NCBI RefSeq assembly: GCF_000378945.1
Contig: NZ_KB900539.1
Location: 2,339,129-2,403,128 of the forward strand
Origin: Methyloversatilis universalis EHg5
GTDB taxonomy: Bacteria; Pseudomonadota; Gammaproteobacteria; Burkholderiales; Rhodocyclaceae
Reading direction: 5' to 3'
DNA length: 64,000 bases
The first letter of the stretch is position 1, and every line of letters starts with the position of its first letter. Shown in pieces: positions 6,750-15,495 of the stretch. The notes below the pieces were generated by a model. That model was not told where the DNA came from, made no database searches, and was given only the letters and a program-made list of their open reading frames with translations. The position numbers were made by a program, and so were the translations under genes.

Positions 6750-8231
6750 TCACCGTGCGCCAGCCGCCGCGACAGCGAGCGGACGCGGTGACACCTCCGG
6801 GGGCGGTGCGTGAGCAGCCCCCTCGCCCGTCGTCCAGTCGCCGCCCAGCGACCTGAACAGCGTAACCAGCGCACCCTGCCGCTGGGCGCGGATTTCGATC
6901 AGATTGATCTGCTGCGCGAAATAGGTGCGCTGCGCGTCCAGATAGCGCAGATGCCCGTCCACGCCCTGCCGGTAGCGCGCTTCCGACAGCCGCATTGCGG
7001 TCAGCCCGGATTCGGCCAGCGCGGCGCGCGCCGATTCCTCGCGGCGCAGGGTGTCGGTGGCGGCGAGTGCGTCGGCCACTTCTCGGAATGCGGTCTGTAT
7101 CGTCTTTTCGTAGTCGGTCACCGCGATGTCGCGCCGTGCGGTCGCCAGATCGAGATTCGCCTGGTTGGCGCCGGCACTGAACAGCGGCAGCGTGATCTGC
7201 GGCATGAAGGACCAGGCGCTCGAACCGCCGCCGAACAGGCCGGACAGCTCCGCGCTCGAACTGCCGAACTGCCCGGTCAGCGATATGCGCGGGAAGAAGG
7301 CGGCACGCGCCGCACCGATGCTGGCGTTGCGCGCCTGCAGCGTGCGCTCGGCGGCGCGGATGTCCGGCCGGCGCTCGATCAGCCCCGACGGCAGGCCGGG
7401 CGCGATCTCCTGCAGCACGTGCTGCGCGTCCGCCGGGCGTGCGGGCAGCAGGGCCAGCACGTCCGGCGTGCCGGCGAGCAGCACCAGCGCGTTGTCCGCC
7501 TGGCGCAGCGCGCGCTCGATGCTTTCCAGATCCGCCCGCGCCTGTTCGGTCAGGCCGACCGCCTCCTGTTGATCGAGGGCGGACGCGGCCCCGACCCGCC
7601 GGCGCTGTTCGATCAGGTTCAGCGACGCTTCGCGCGCCTGCAGCGTCTGCCGCGTGAAGTCCAGCCGCAGCTGCGCGCTTTCGCGATCGAGCACCGCCTG
7701 CAGCAGCTCGGCGATCAGCGTGATGCGGGTGGCGCAGGCCGCTTCTTCGGTCGCCAGGAAATCCTGCAGCGCGGCGTCCGACAGACTGCGCACGCGGCCG
7801 AACAGATCCAGCTCGAAGGCGCTGATGCCGATGCCCGCCTCATAGCTGCCCTGCACGCCGCCACCGCGTGTCGACAGATCCGCCGGCAGGCGCTGGCGCG
7901 TGCCGTTGCCCAGCGCATTGATGCGCGGCAGGCGGTCGGCCCGCTGCACGCCGTACTGCGCGCGCGCCACCTCGATGTTCTGCAGCGCCTTGCGCAGGTC
8001 GCGGTTGTTGTCCAGCGCAAGCTCGACCACCTTCTGCGTCGGTGCGTCGATGATGAAGTCCTGCCAGGACACGCTGTCCGCGGACGACGGTCCTGACTGC
8101 GCATCGGCGGCGGGCCAGTGCGCCGCGACCGGCGCTTCGGGGCGGTGGTAGACCGGCGCCAGCGAGCAGCCTGCCAGCAGCAGGGCCGTGGCCAGTGCGC
8201 CGAGCCGGCCCGGAAGGGAAGAAGCAGTCAT
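6750..8231 (-). CDS. RND efflux outer-membrane lipoprotein channel (OprM/NodT family)
   Basis: A 493-residue TolC-like channel that completes the tripartite efflux pump encoded upstream. The N-terminus MTASSLPGRLGALA is followed by the lipobox LLAGC (C22), so it should be lipid-anchored in the outer membrane. Two repeated helical/strand OEP units follow (VVELALDNNRDLRKALQNIE and PDIRAAERTLQARNASIGAA mark their starts). I chose ATG 8231 because GAGGAC lies just upstream. An alternative ATG at 8246 overlaps the permease stop codon (ATGA), so translation is coupled either way. It is the last gene of the operon. Confidence 0.92.
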   Translation of the reverse strand: MTASSLPGRLGALATALLLAGCSLAPVYHRPEAPVAAHWPAADAQSGPSSADSVSWQDFIIDAPTQKVVELALDNNRDLRKALQNIEVARAQYGVQRADRLPRINALGNGTRQRLPADLSTRGGGVQGSYEAGIGISAFELDLFGRVRSLSDAALQDFLATEEAACATRITLIAELLQAVLDRESAQLRLDFTRQTLQAREASLNLIEQRRRVGAASALDQQEAVGLTEQARADLESIERALRQADNALVLLAGTPDVLALLPARPADAQHVLQEIAPGLPSGLIERRPDIRAAERTLQARNASIGAARAAFFPRISLTGQFGSSSAELSGLFGGGSSAWSFMPQITLPLFSAGANQANLDLATARRDIAVTDYEKTIQTAFREVADALAATDTLRREESARAALAESGLTAMRLSEARYRQGVDGHLRYLDAQRTYFAQQINLIEIRAQRQGALVTLFRSLGGDWTTGEGAAHAPPPEVSPRPLAVAAAGAR

Positions 8232-8242
8232 GTCAAACGTCC

Positions 8243-11200
8243 TCATGAACCGGTGGTGGAGCCCGTCGTGGAAAGGGATGGGGACGCATCGGTACCCGCG
8301 GCACGACGACGGCGACGTTCGGCCAGCGACAGCACCCACACGTAGAACACCGGCACGAACAGCACGCCCAGCAGCGTGGCACTGACCATGCCGCCGATCA
8401 CGCCGGTGCCGAGCGCGCGCTGGCTGGCGGCGCCCGCGCCGGTGGCGATGGCCAGCGGCACCACGCCGAGAATGAAGGCCATCGAGGTCATCACGATGGG
8501 GCGGAAGCGCAGCCGCGCCGCCTCGATCGCCGCGTCGATCACGCTGTGGCCGGCGGCGTGCAGGTCCTTCGCGAATTCGACGATCAGGATGGCGTTCTTG
8601 GCCGCCAGACCGATGATGGTGATCAGGCCGACCTTGAAGTACACCGAGTTCGGCATGCCGACGACGGTGACCGCGAGCACCGCGCCCAGAGCGCCGATCG
8701 GCACGATGAGCATCACCGCCGCGGGAATCGACCAGCTTTCGTAGAGCGCCACCAGCAGCAGGAACACCACCAGGAAGGACAGCGCGAACAGCATCGGCGC
8801 CTGCGCACCGGCCATCTTTTCCTGATAGGACAGCGCGGTCCATTCGTGCCCCACGCCGGCCGGCAGCTCGGCGACGATGCGCTCGATCTCGGCCATCGCC
8901 TCGCCGGTGCTGTAGCCCGGTGCCGCATCGCCAGCGATGCGGAAAGCCGAATAGCCGTTGTAGCGCGACACCTGCACCGGCCCGATTTCCCAGCGCGCGG
9001 TCACGAAGGCGCTCAGCGGCACCTCGTCGCCGTGGCTGTTGGGCACGTGCAGTGCCAGCACGCTTTCCGGCGTCATGCGCTGTTCGGCGTCGGCCTGCAC
9101 CACCACCCGCTGCAGCCGGCCGGCGTTGGCGAAGTCGTTCACCGTCATCGAGCCGAACACGCTGGACAGCGCGGTATTGACGGTATCGAAGCCCACGCCC
9201 AGCGCCTCGCCCTTTTCGCGGTCGACATCGAGACGCAGCTGCGGCGCGTCGGCCAGGCCTTCCACCATCGCGTAGGCGATGACCGGCGAGGCGTTGGCGC
9301 GCGCCAGCAGTTCGTCGCGCGCCGCCGACAGCGCCGCACGGCCGATGCCGCCGCGGTCCTGCAGGCGCAGCGCAAAGCCGCCGGAATTGCCGAGGCCGTC
9401 GATCGCCGGCGGCATGACCGCCATGATGCTGGCGTCCGGGTGGCTGGCGAAGCGCGCATTGAAGGCCGCGACCTCGTCTTCCGCGTGCTGCCCGTCGCCG
9501 CGCAGCGACCAGTCCTTCAGCGTCGGGAAGGTGAGCGCCGCATTCTGGCCGCGACCGGAGAAGCTGAAACCGATCAGCGTGGTGAAGGATTCCATCGCGT
9601 CACGCGACTTCAGGAAGGCTTCGGTCTCGCGCGTCACCGCCTCGGTACGGGCCTGCGTGGCACCGGCCGGCAATTGCACGTCGACGATCATGTAGCCCTG
9701 GTCTTCCGGCGGCACGAAGGATTCGGGCAGCCGCACATAGGTGTAGCCGAGCACCGCGACCAGGCCGGCGTACAGCAGCATGTAGCGGCCGGTGCGGCGC
9801 ACCAGCGACCCGTTGAGCACGGTGTAGCGCTCGGTCAGCCGGGCGAAGCCGCGATTGAACAGGCCGAAGAAGCCGCGTTTCTCGTCGTGATGGCCGGCCG
9901 GAATGGGCTTGAGCAGCGTGGCGCACAGCGCCGGCGTCAGCGTCAGCGCGAGGAAGCCGGAGAACAGGATGGACACCGCCAGCGACACCGAGAACTGCTG
10001 GTAGATCACGCCGACCGAACCGCTCATGAAAGCCAGCGGCATGAACACCGCCGACAGCACCGCGGTGATGCCGACGATGGCGCCCGACACCTGCTGCATG
10101 GCCTTGATCGTCGCGTCCTTCGGCGACAGGCCTTCTTCCGCCATCAGCCTCTCGACGTTCTCGACCACCACGATGGCGTCGTCCACCAGGATGCCGATGG
10201 CCAGCACCATGCCGAACATGCTCATCATGTTGATCGAGAAACCCAGGCCCAGCATGACCGCGAAGGTGCCGAGCAGGCACACCGGGACCACGATGCCCGG
10301 AATGAGCGTGTAGCGTGCGTTCTGCAGGAACAGGAACATCACCAGAAACACCAGCGCTATCGCCTCGAACAGCGTATGCACTACCTTTTCGATGGCGACA
10401 TTCACGAACAGCGAGGTGTCGTAGGGCGTCGAGTATTCGATGTCCGCCGGGAAGTCGGCCGACAGTTCCTTCAGCCGCGCCTTCACCGCATTGGCGGTGG
10501 CGATGGCGTTGGCGCCCGGCGCCAGCTGCACCGCGGCGGCCATCGACTTGCGGCCGGATTCCTTCGACAGCAGATCGTAGGACTGCTGCCCCACCGCCAG
10601 CCGTGCGACGTCGGACAGATGCACGGTCGAGCCGTCGGCATTGGCGCGCAGCACGATGCGGCCGAATTCCTCCGGCGAACTGAGCGTGCCCTTCACCACC
10701 AGCGAGGCGCTCAATTCCTGGTCCACCGTACCCGGCGCGGCGCCGAAGCTGCCGGCCGGCACCTGCACGTTCTGCGCGGTGATGGCGGCATTCACATCGG
10801 CGACCGACAGGCCGTAGCCGACCAGCTTCTGCGGGTCTATCCATACCCGCATCGCCGCTTCCGAGCCGAACAGCTGCACGCGGCCCACGCCGGGCACGCG
10901 GCGGATTTCGTTGTTGATGCGTCGCGCCGCGAAGTCGGCCAGGCCGACCACGTCCTTGCCGCTGTCGTCGCCCTTGTAGTTCAGCGAATAGATCATCAGG
11001 AAGCCGGAGCTCGCCTGTTCGACCTGCACGCCCTGCTGGGTCACCGCGCGCGGCAGGCGGGCTTCCGCCTTCTTCAGCCGGTTCTGCACATCGACCTGGG
11101 CCAGGTCGGGGTTCTTGCCCGGCTTGAAGGTGGCGGTGATTTCGGCCACGCCGTCGGAACTGCTGGACGAGTCGAAGTACAGCAGGTCACGCGCGCCGTT

Positions 11201-11407
11201 GAGCTCTTCCTCGATCAGGCTGGTGACGGTGTCGACCACAACCGACGCGGACGCGCCGGGATAGGTGGCGGTGATCGAAATCTGCGGCGGCGCGACCACC
11301 GGAAACTGCGACACCGGCAGCGACGGGATCGCCAGCACGCCGGCCAGCGAAATGAACAGCGCGACCACCCAGGCGAAATTGGGCCGCTCGATGAAAAATC
11401 TGGACAT
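8243..11407 (-). CDS. RND multidrug efflux permease (HAE1 family, AcrB/MexB-like)
   Basis: A 1054-residue inner-membrane proton/drug antiporter of full family length. It begins MSRFFIERPNFAWVVAL and shows the conserved TM4 aspartate pair in AIGILVDDAIVVVENVER, the porter-domain segment SLIEEELNGARDLLYF, and the second repeat with LIVPIGALGAVLAV. The start at 11407 has GGAGG upstream on the complement; the longer reading to 11440 does not. It follows the adaptor gene after 22 bases and overlaps the channel gene at its 3' end, giving the usual adaptor-permease-channel operon. HAE1 pumps export hydrophobic drugs, dyes and detergents; the actual substrates are not predictable here. Confidence 0.95.
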   Translation of the reverse strand: MSRFFIERPNFAWVVALFISLAGVLAIPSLPVSQFPVVAPPQISITATYPGASASVVVDTVTSLIEEELNGARDLLYFDSSSSSDGVAEITATFKPGKNPDLAQVDVQNRLKKAEARLPRAVTQQGVQVEQASSGFLMIYSLNYKGDDSGKDVVGLADFAARRINNEIRRVPGVGRVQLFGSEAAMRVWIDPQKLVGYGLSVADVNAAITAQNVQVPAGSFGAAPGTVDQELSASLVVKGTLSSPEEFGRIVLRANADGSTVHLSDVARLAVGQQSYDLLSKESGRKSMAAAVQLAPGANAIATANAVKARLKELSADFPADIEYSTPYDTSLFVNVAIEKVVHTLFEAIALVFLVMFLFLQNARYTLIPGIVVPVCLLGTFAVMLGLGFSINMMSMFGMVLAIGILVDDAIVVVENVERLMAEEGLSPKDATIKAMQQVSGAIVGITAVLSAVFMPLAFMSGSVGVIYQQFSVSLAVSILFSGFLALTLTPALCATLLKPIPAGHHDEKRGFFGLFNRGFARLTERYTVLNGSLVRRTGRYMLLYAGLVAVLGYTYVRLPESFVPPEDQGYMIVDVQLPAGATQARTEAVTRETEAFLKSRDAMESFTTLIGFSFSGRGQNAALTFPTLKDWSLRGDGQHAEDEVAAFNARFASHPDASIMAVMPPAIDGLGNSGGFALRLQDRGGIGRAALSAARDELLARANASPVIAYAMVEGLADAPQLRLDVDREKGEALGVGFDTVNTALSSVFGSMTVNDFANAGRLQRVVVQADAEQRMTPESVLALHVPNSHGDEVPLSAFVTARWEIGPVQVSRYNGYSAFRIAGDAAPGYSTGEAMAEIERIVAELPAGVGHEWTALSYQEKMAGAQAPMLFALSFLVVFLLLVALYESWSIPAAVMLIVPIGALGAVLAVTVVGMPNSVYFKVGLITIIGLAAKNAILIVEFAKDLHAAGHSVIDAAIEAARLRFRPIVMTSMAFILGVVPLAIATGAGAASQRALGTGVIGGMVSATLLGVLFVPVFYVWVLSLAERRRRRAAGTDASPSLSTTGSTTGS

Positions 11408-11429
11408 GGGGCCTCCGCTTGGTTTCCGC

Positions 11430-12611
11430 TTAATTTCCACTCTCGCCGGCCGCGAGGGCCACGTCCTGCGCCGCCGGTTCGGCTTCGCGCACCACCATGC
11501 CGGGGGTCGCCTTGCCGCTGACGATGACCCGCTCGCCCGGCTTCAGGCCGTCAAGGATCTGCCAGTGGGCGCCCGTCATTTCGCCGGTGCGCACCGCACG
11601 CGCCTGCGCCCTGCCCTCGCCGTCGATCACCAGCACCTGCGGACTCGCGTCGGCCGCCTGATGCACCGCCCGCTGCGGCACGCTGACCGCGCTGCGGCTG
11701 ATGCCGTGCTGCGTGCGCACACGCACATACATGCCGGGCAGCAGCACGCCATCCGGGTTGTCGAACTGACCGCGCAGCGACACCTGGCCGGTCTGGCGAT
11801 CCACCGATATGTCCGAGAACAGCAGCCGGCCCTCGCGCGGCCGTTCACTGCCCTCGACGGTGAGCGAAATGCGCGCGCCGCCGTCCTTGTCCTGCAGCAG
11901 TTCGCCCTTGGCCAGCGCCTCCTTCATGCGCAGCACGCTGGCCACCGGCTGCTTGAAGTCGGCATACACGCGGTCGATCTGCTGGATGGTGGCCAGCGCG
12001 GTGGTTTCGTTCTGGCCGACCAGCGCGCCCTCGGTCACCAGCGCACGGCCGATGCGGCCGGAAATCGGCGCCCGCACGGTCGCGTAGTCCAGATTGAGCT
12101 GCGCGGTATCGACATCGGCGCTGGCCGAACGCCGCGCCGCTTCGGCGCTGCGCAGCGTGGTGACCGCGGTGTCGTACTCCTGCTGGCTGACCGCCTCGAT
12201 GCCGACCAGCGGCTCGTAGCGGCCGACCACCACGCGGGCGTCGTGCAGTGCCGCGTCGGCGCGCGCCAGTTCGCCCTGCGCCCGGGCCAGCGCAGCCCGG
12301 AACGGCGCCGGATCGATGCGGAACAGCACCTGCCCGGCCTTCACGTCTGCACCTTCGGTGAAATCGCGGCTCAGCACGATGCCGGCGACACGGGCACGCA
12401 CCTCGGCCACGCGCAGCGGTTCGATGCGGCCGGGCAGTTCGCTGCTCAGTTGCAGCGCCTCTGCCTTCACCTCGACGCTGCTGACCGGCACCGGAGCGGA
12501 TTCCGCCTGGGCCACCGGTTCCTGCCCGCGGCCGCAGCCGCCGAGCGCCAGCGTGGCCGCCAGGATCATCGGCGCAGCCGCATGGCGCGCGTATCGCAAG
12601 CTGTTGTTCAT
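11430..12611 (-). CDS. RND efflux periplasmic adaptor lipoprotein (AcrA/MexA-like)
   Basis: A 393-residue membrane fusion protein with the lipobox ALGGC (C26), then an interrupted lipoyl/barrel domain (ELPGRIEPLRVAEVRARV and RAPISGRIGRALVTEGALVG) flanking an alpha hairpin (about 95-165) and a C-terminal membrane-proximal domain ending at AAGESGN. It bridges the RND permease and the outer-membrane channel. It is the first gene of the pump operon and is divergent from the TetR-type gene; the 198-base gap holds a palindromic candidate operator. Confidence 0.93.
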   Translation of the reverse strand: MNNSLRYARHAAAPMILAATLALGGCGRGQEPVAQAESAPVPVSSVEVKAEALQLSSELPGRIEPLRVAEVRARVAGIVLSRDFTEGADVKAGQVLFRIDPAPFRAALARAQGELARADAALHDARVVVGRYEPLVGIEAVSQQEYDTAVTTLRSAEAARRSASADVDTAQLNLDYATVRAPISGRIGRALVTEGALVGQNETTALATIQQIDRVYADFKQPVASVLRMKEALAKGELLQDKDGGARISLTVEGSERPREGRLLFSDISVDRQTGQVSLRGQFDNPDGVLLPGMYVRVRTQHGISRSAVSVPQRAVHQAADASPQVLVIDGEGRAQARAVRTGEMTGAHWQILDGLKPGERVIVSGKATPGMVVREAEPAAQDVALAAGESGN

Positions 12612-12809
12612 GAGCGTCGGTCGTCGAAATTATCGGAGACCGAAAGATACTCACAAACACCGATTGAATCAATAATGATTCATTAAGACCTTGTTAGAAT
12701 CTTGTTACGCTGTATGAGTCGGATTTCGATCAGAATCACGCCAGAGCCGCAGCTTCGAGACCTGACAGATTCAGATCGGGCCGCCGGATATCAGAATGGG
12801 GAGACAGAC
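12612..12809. promoter_or_regulatory. Divergent promoter with palindromic operator for the RND pump and its regulator
   Basis: Within this intergenic space TGAATCA (12665-12671) and TGATTCA (12676-12682) form a perfect 7-bp inverted repeat around ATAA, in a locally AT-rich patch (12655-12720). It lies about 55 bases upstream of the adaptor start and 128 upstream of the regulator. TetR-family repressors bind such short palindromes, so this is the best operator candidate. Confidence 0.5.
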
Positions 12810-13364
12810 ATGAGCACCGCAAGCATCGACGAAAAACTGCTGCAAGGCCTTGCGCGCGCGGTCGTCGAACAGCCGCGCGCCACGCTGCAGGAACTGGCGC
12901 GCACGGTCGGCATCAGCAAGGCAACGCTGTATCGCCTCTGTCCGACCCGGGAAGCGCTGATCCAGCAGCTGCTGGACCACGCGACGTTGCTCATGTGGCG
13001 CGTGCTGGAAGATGCCGGACTGGAAACCGGAACGCCTGCGGCCGCGCTGACCCGCCTGGTCGAACTGCATCTGGCTCACCGCGACTTCATGAACTTCCTG
13101 ATGCGCTACTGGCAGCCGCAGCCGGTGCTGGGATCGGACGGTTACGATGCCTGGCAGAAGCACGACGCCCGTCTGGACGCCTTCTTCCTGAGCGGACAGA
13201 AAGCCGGCGTGTTCCGCATCGACATGAGTGCCGCCTGTCTGACCGACGCCTTCATCAATCTGCTGTTCGGCATGGCCGAATCCGAACGCCGCGGCCGGGT
13301 GGCGCGACTCGACCTTCCGCTGATCATCGAGCGCCTCTTTCTCCAGGGCGCCAGCAGGACTTGA
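12810..13364 (+). CDS. TetR/AcrR-family transcriptional regulator
   Basis: A 184-residue one-domain repressor type. The N-terminal helix-turn-helix reads ATLQELARTVGISKATLYRL (about residues 23-42), followed by an all-helical ligand domain with LFGMAESERRGRVAR near the C-terminus. The start MSTASIDEKLLQG at 12810 follows GGGGAGA; earlier methionines in frame lie in the upstream regulatory region. Its divergence from the RND operon and the shared palindrome make local repression of the pump, relieved by a pump substrate, the natural reading. Confidence 0.9.
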   Translation: MSTASIDEKLLQGLARAVVEQPRATLQELARTVGISKATLYRLCPTREALIQQLLDHATLLMWRVLEDAGLETGTPAAALTRLVELHLAHRDFMNFLMRYWQPQPVLGSDGYDAWQKHDARLDAFFLSGQKAGVFRIDMSAACLTDAFINLLFGMAESERRGRVARLDLPLIIERLFLQGASRT

Positions 13365-13730
13365 GCGCCGCCCTTGTCAGGGTCGGCTCGATGCGTACCG
13401 GAAGGCTCCGGCCCGTGGCCGGCACAGCGGGAACGCGGCGGGCGGGCGGCGATCGAATCGATCGTGGCCGGCACACACGGCTGGCATATTGATGCCGCAC
13501 ATGACAGGCTGATCGGCCGCGATTCATGCGGCAAAAGTTTGATCTAATACTAAGCACACGAATAAAACTGACTGCACACTTCGCGCAGCTTCGAGCACGG
13601 CACCGCAGCACCGGATGCCACGCCGTCGCACGCAGGGACCGGCGACTGCCTGACGCCAGCCCCGCAGCGCGAAGCCGACAGACCGGGACGCACACCGACA
13701 CCGGTGACGCCCCACCCGCCTTTCATCGCC
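13365..13730. other. Gene-free stretch before the ybaL-type operon
   Basis: No gene is supported. An AT-rich island (about 13531-13570) holds TTGATC (13539-13544) and ATAAAA (13562-13567) spaced 17 bases apart, a possible promoter for the downstream operon with a leader of about 160 bases. Otherwise nothing was recognised. Confidence 0.35.
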
Positions 13731-15473
13731 ATGCCTCACGACGTCAGCCTCATCGCCACCATTGCGGCCGGTTTCGGCCTCGCCATGATTTTCGGTCTGC
13801 TCGCGGTCCGGCTGCGACTGCCGCCACTGGTCGGCTATCTGCTCGCCGGCGTGCTGGTGAGTCCGAGCACGCCCGGCTTCGTCGCCGATGTCGGCCTCGC
13901 CGGTCAGCTGGCCGAGATCGGGGTCATGCTGCTCATGTTCGGCGTCGGCCTGCATTTTTCGCTGGACGAACTGATGGCGGTGCGGCGCATCGCGATACCG
14001 GGCGCCATCGTGCAGATCGCGGTGGCCACCGTGCTCGGCATGGCGGCCGCCCATCTGTGGGACTGGTCGCTCGGCGGTGCCATGGTGTTCGGCCTCTGTC
14101 TGTCGGTCGCCAGCACCGTGGTGCTGCTGCGCGCGCTTGAGGCACGCGGCCTGCTCAAGTCGGTGAACGGCCAGATCGCGGTCGGCTGGCTGGTGGTCGA
14201 GGATCTGGTGATGGTGCTGGTGCTGGTCATGCTGCCGGCGCTGGCCGATGTGCTCGGCGGCACACAGGGCGGCGCCGCGCACGCCTCCGGCCTCGGGCTG
14301 TGGCAGGCGCTGGCGCTGACACTGGCCAAGGTGGTCGCCTTCATCGTGCTGATGCTGGTGGTGGGCCGGCGGGTGCTGCCGCGCCTGCTGTGGTGGGTGG
14401 CGCGCACCGGTTCGCAGGAGCTGTTCCGACTGGCGGTGATCGCGATCGCGGTCGGCGTCGCCTTCGGCGCGGCCAAGCTGTTCGACGTGTCGTTCGCGCT
14501 GGGCGCCTTCTTCGCCGGCATGATGATGCGCGAATCCGAATTCAGCCATCGCGCGGCGGACGAATCGCTGCCGCTGCGCGATGCCTTCGCGGTGCTGTTC
14601 TTCGTGTCGGTCGGCATGCTGTTCGACCCGGCGGTGGTGTGGAACCAGCCGCTCAAGCTGCTCATCGTGGTGGCCATCGTCATGGTGGGCAAGACCGTGG
14701 CTGCCATGCTGCTGGTGCTGGCCTTCCGCTATCCGCTGAACACCGCGCTCACGGTGGGCGTGAGCCTGGCGCAGATCGGCGAGTTCTCCTTCATCCTGGC
14801 CGGGCTGGGCGTGTCGCTGGGCGTGATGCCGGCGGAAGGCCAGAGCCTGGTACTGGCCGCCGCCGTGCTGTCCATCGCCGCCAACACCGCGCTGTTCTCG
14901 GCCATCGAACCGCTGCGCGCCTGGGTGACCGCGCGCTCGGCACTGGCACGACGGCTGGAGCAGCGCGATGACCCGCTGTCGGCGCTGCCGACGAGCACCG
15001 ACAGCCGGCTGCTGCACGAACAGGTGGTGCTGGTCGGTTACGGCCGGGTCGGTCAGCGCATCGCCGCCTCGCTGCAGGCGCTGCAGATTCCCTATGTGGT
15101 GGCGGAAATGAATCGCGAGCGGGTCGACCAGCTGCGCCAGCAGGGCATACCGGCGGTCTATGGCGACGCGCAGTCGCCCGAGGTGCTGATCCAGGCGCAT
15201 ATCGCACGCGCCGCGATGCTGGTGATCGCGCTGCCGGAAACGCTGCACGTGCGCACCATGGTCGAAGTCGCCCGCACGCTGAACCCGGACATCGAAGTGG
15301 TGATGCGCAGCCACAACGAGGACGAAGCCGAACTGCTGCGCCGGGAAAAGCTCGGCACCGTGCTGCTGGGCGAACACGAACTGGCGCGCGGCATGGCCGA
15401 TCACGTGGCGCGTCATTTCGGCCGCCCGGCCGCCGCCGACAGCACAGCCATCCATCCGCCCTCCGGCCACTGA
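13731..15473 (+). CDS. ybaL: YbaL/Kef-type monovalent cation:proton antiporter (CPA2) with RCK domain
   Basis: A 580-residue protein when started at MPHDVSLIATI (13731), which aligns with the start of E. coli YbaL; nine more residues are possible from 13704. A CPA2 exchanger domain of about 12 helices fills residues ~5-390 (PPLVGYLLAGVLVSPSTPGF, LMFGVGLHFSLDEL). An NAD-binding RCK/TrkA-N domain follows (VVLVGYGRVGQRIAASL, from about residue 430). It lacks the glutathione-gated context of KefC (no kefF nearby). It probably exports K+ or Na+ in exchange for protons. It leads an operon with a P-type ATPase (22-base gap) and a Usp protein. Confidence 0.88.
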   Translation: MPHDVSLIATIAAGFGLAMIFGLLAVRLRLPPLVGYLLAGVLVSPSTPGFVADVGLAGQLAEIGVMLLMFGVGLHFSLDELMAVRRIAIPGAIVQIAVATVLGMAAAHLWDWSLGGAMVFGLCLSVASTVVLLRALEARGLLKSVNGQIAVGWLVVEDLVMVLVLVMLPALADVLGGTQGGAAHASGLGLWQALALTLAKVVAFIVLMLVVGRRVLPRLLWWVARTGSQELFRLAVIAIAVGVAFGAAKLFDVSFALGAFFAGMMMRESEFSHRAADESLPLRDAFAVLFFVSVGMLFDPAVVWNQPLKLLIVVAIVMVGKTVAAMLLVLAFRYPLNTALTVGVSLAQIGEFSFILAGLGVSLGVMPAEGQSLVLAAAVLSIAANTALFSAIEPLRAWVTARSALARRLEQRDDPLSALPTSTDSRLLHEQVVLVGYGRVGQRIAASLQALQIPYVVAEMNRERVDQLRQQGIPAVYGDAQSPEVLIQAHIARAAMLVIALPETLHVRTMVEVARTLNPDIEVVMRSHNEDEAELLRREKLGTVLLGEHELARGMADHVARHFGRPAAADSTAIHPPSGH

Positions 15474-15495
15474 CGCCGCTCCACCGAAACACGCC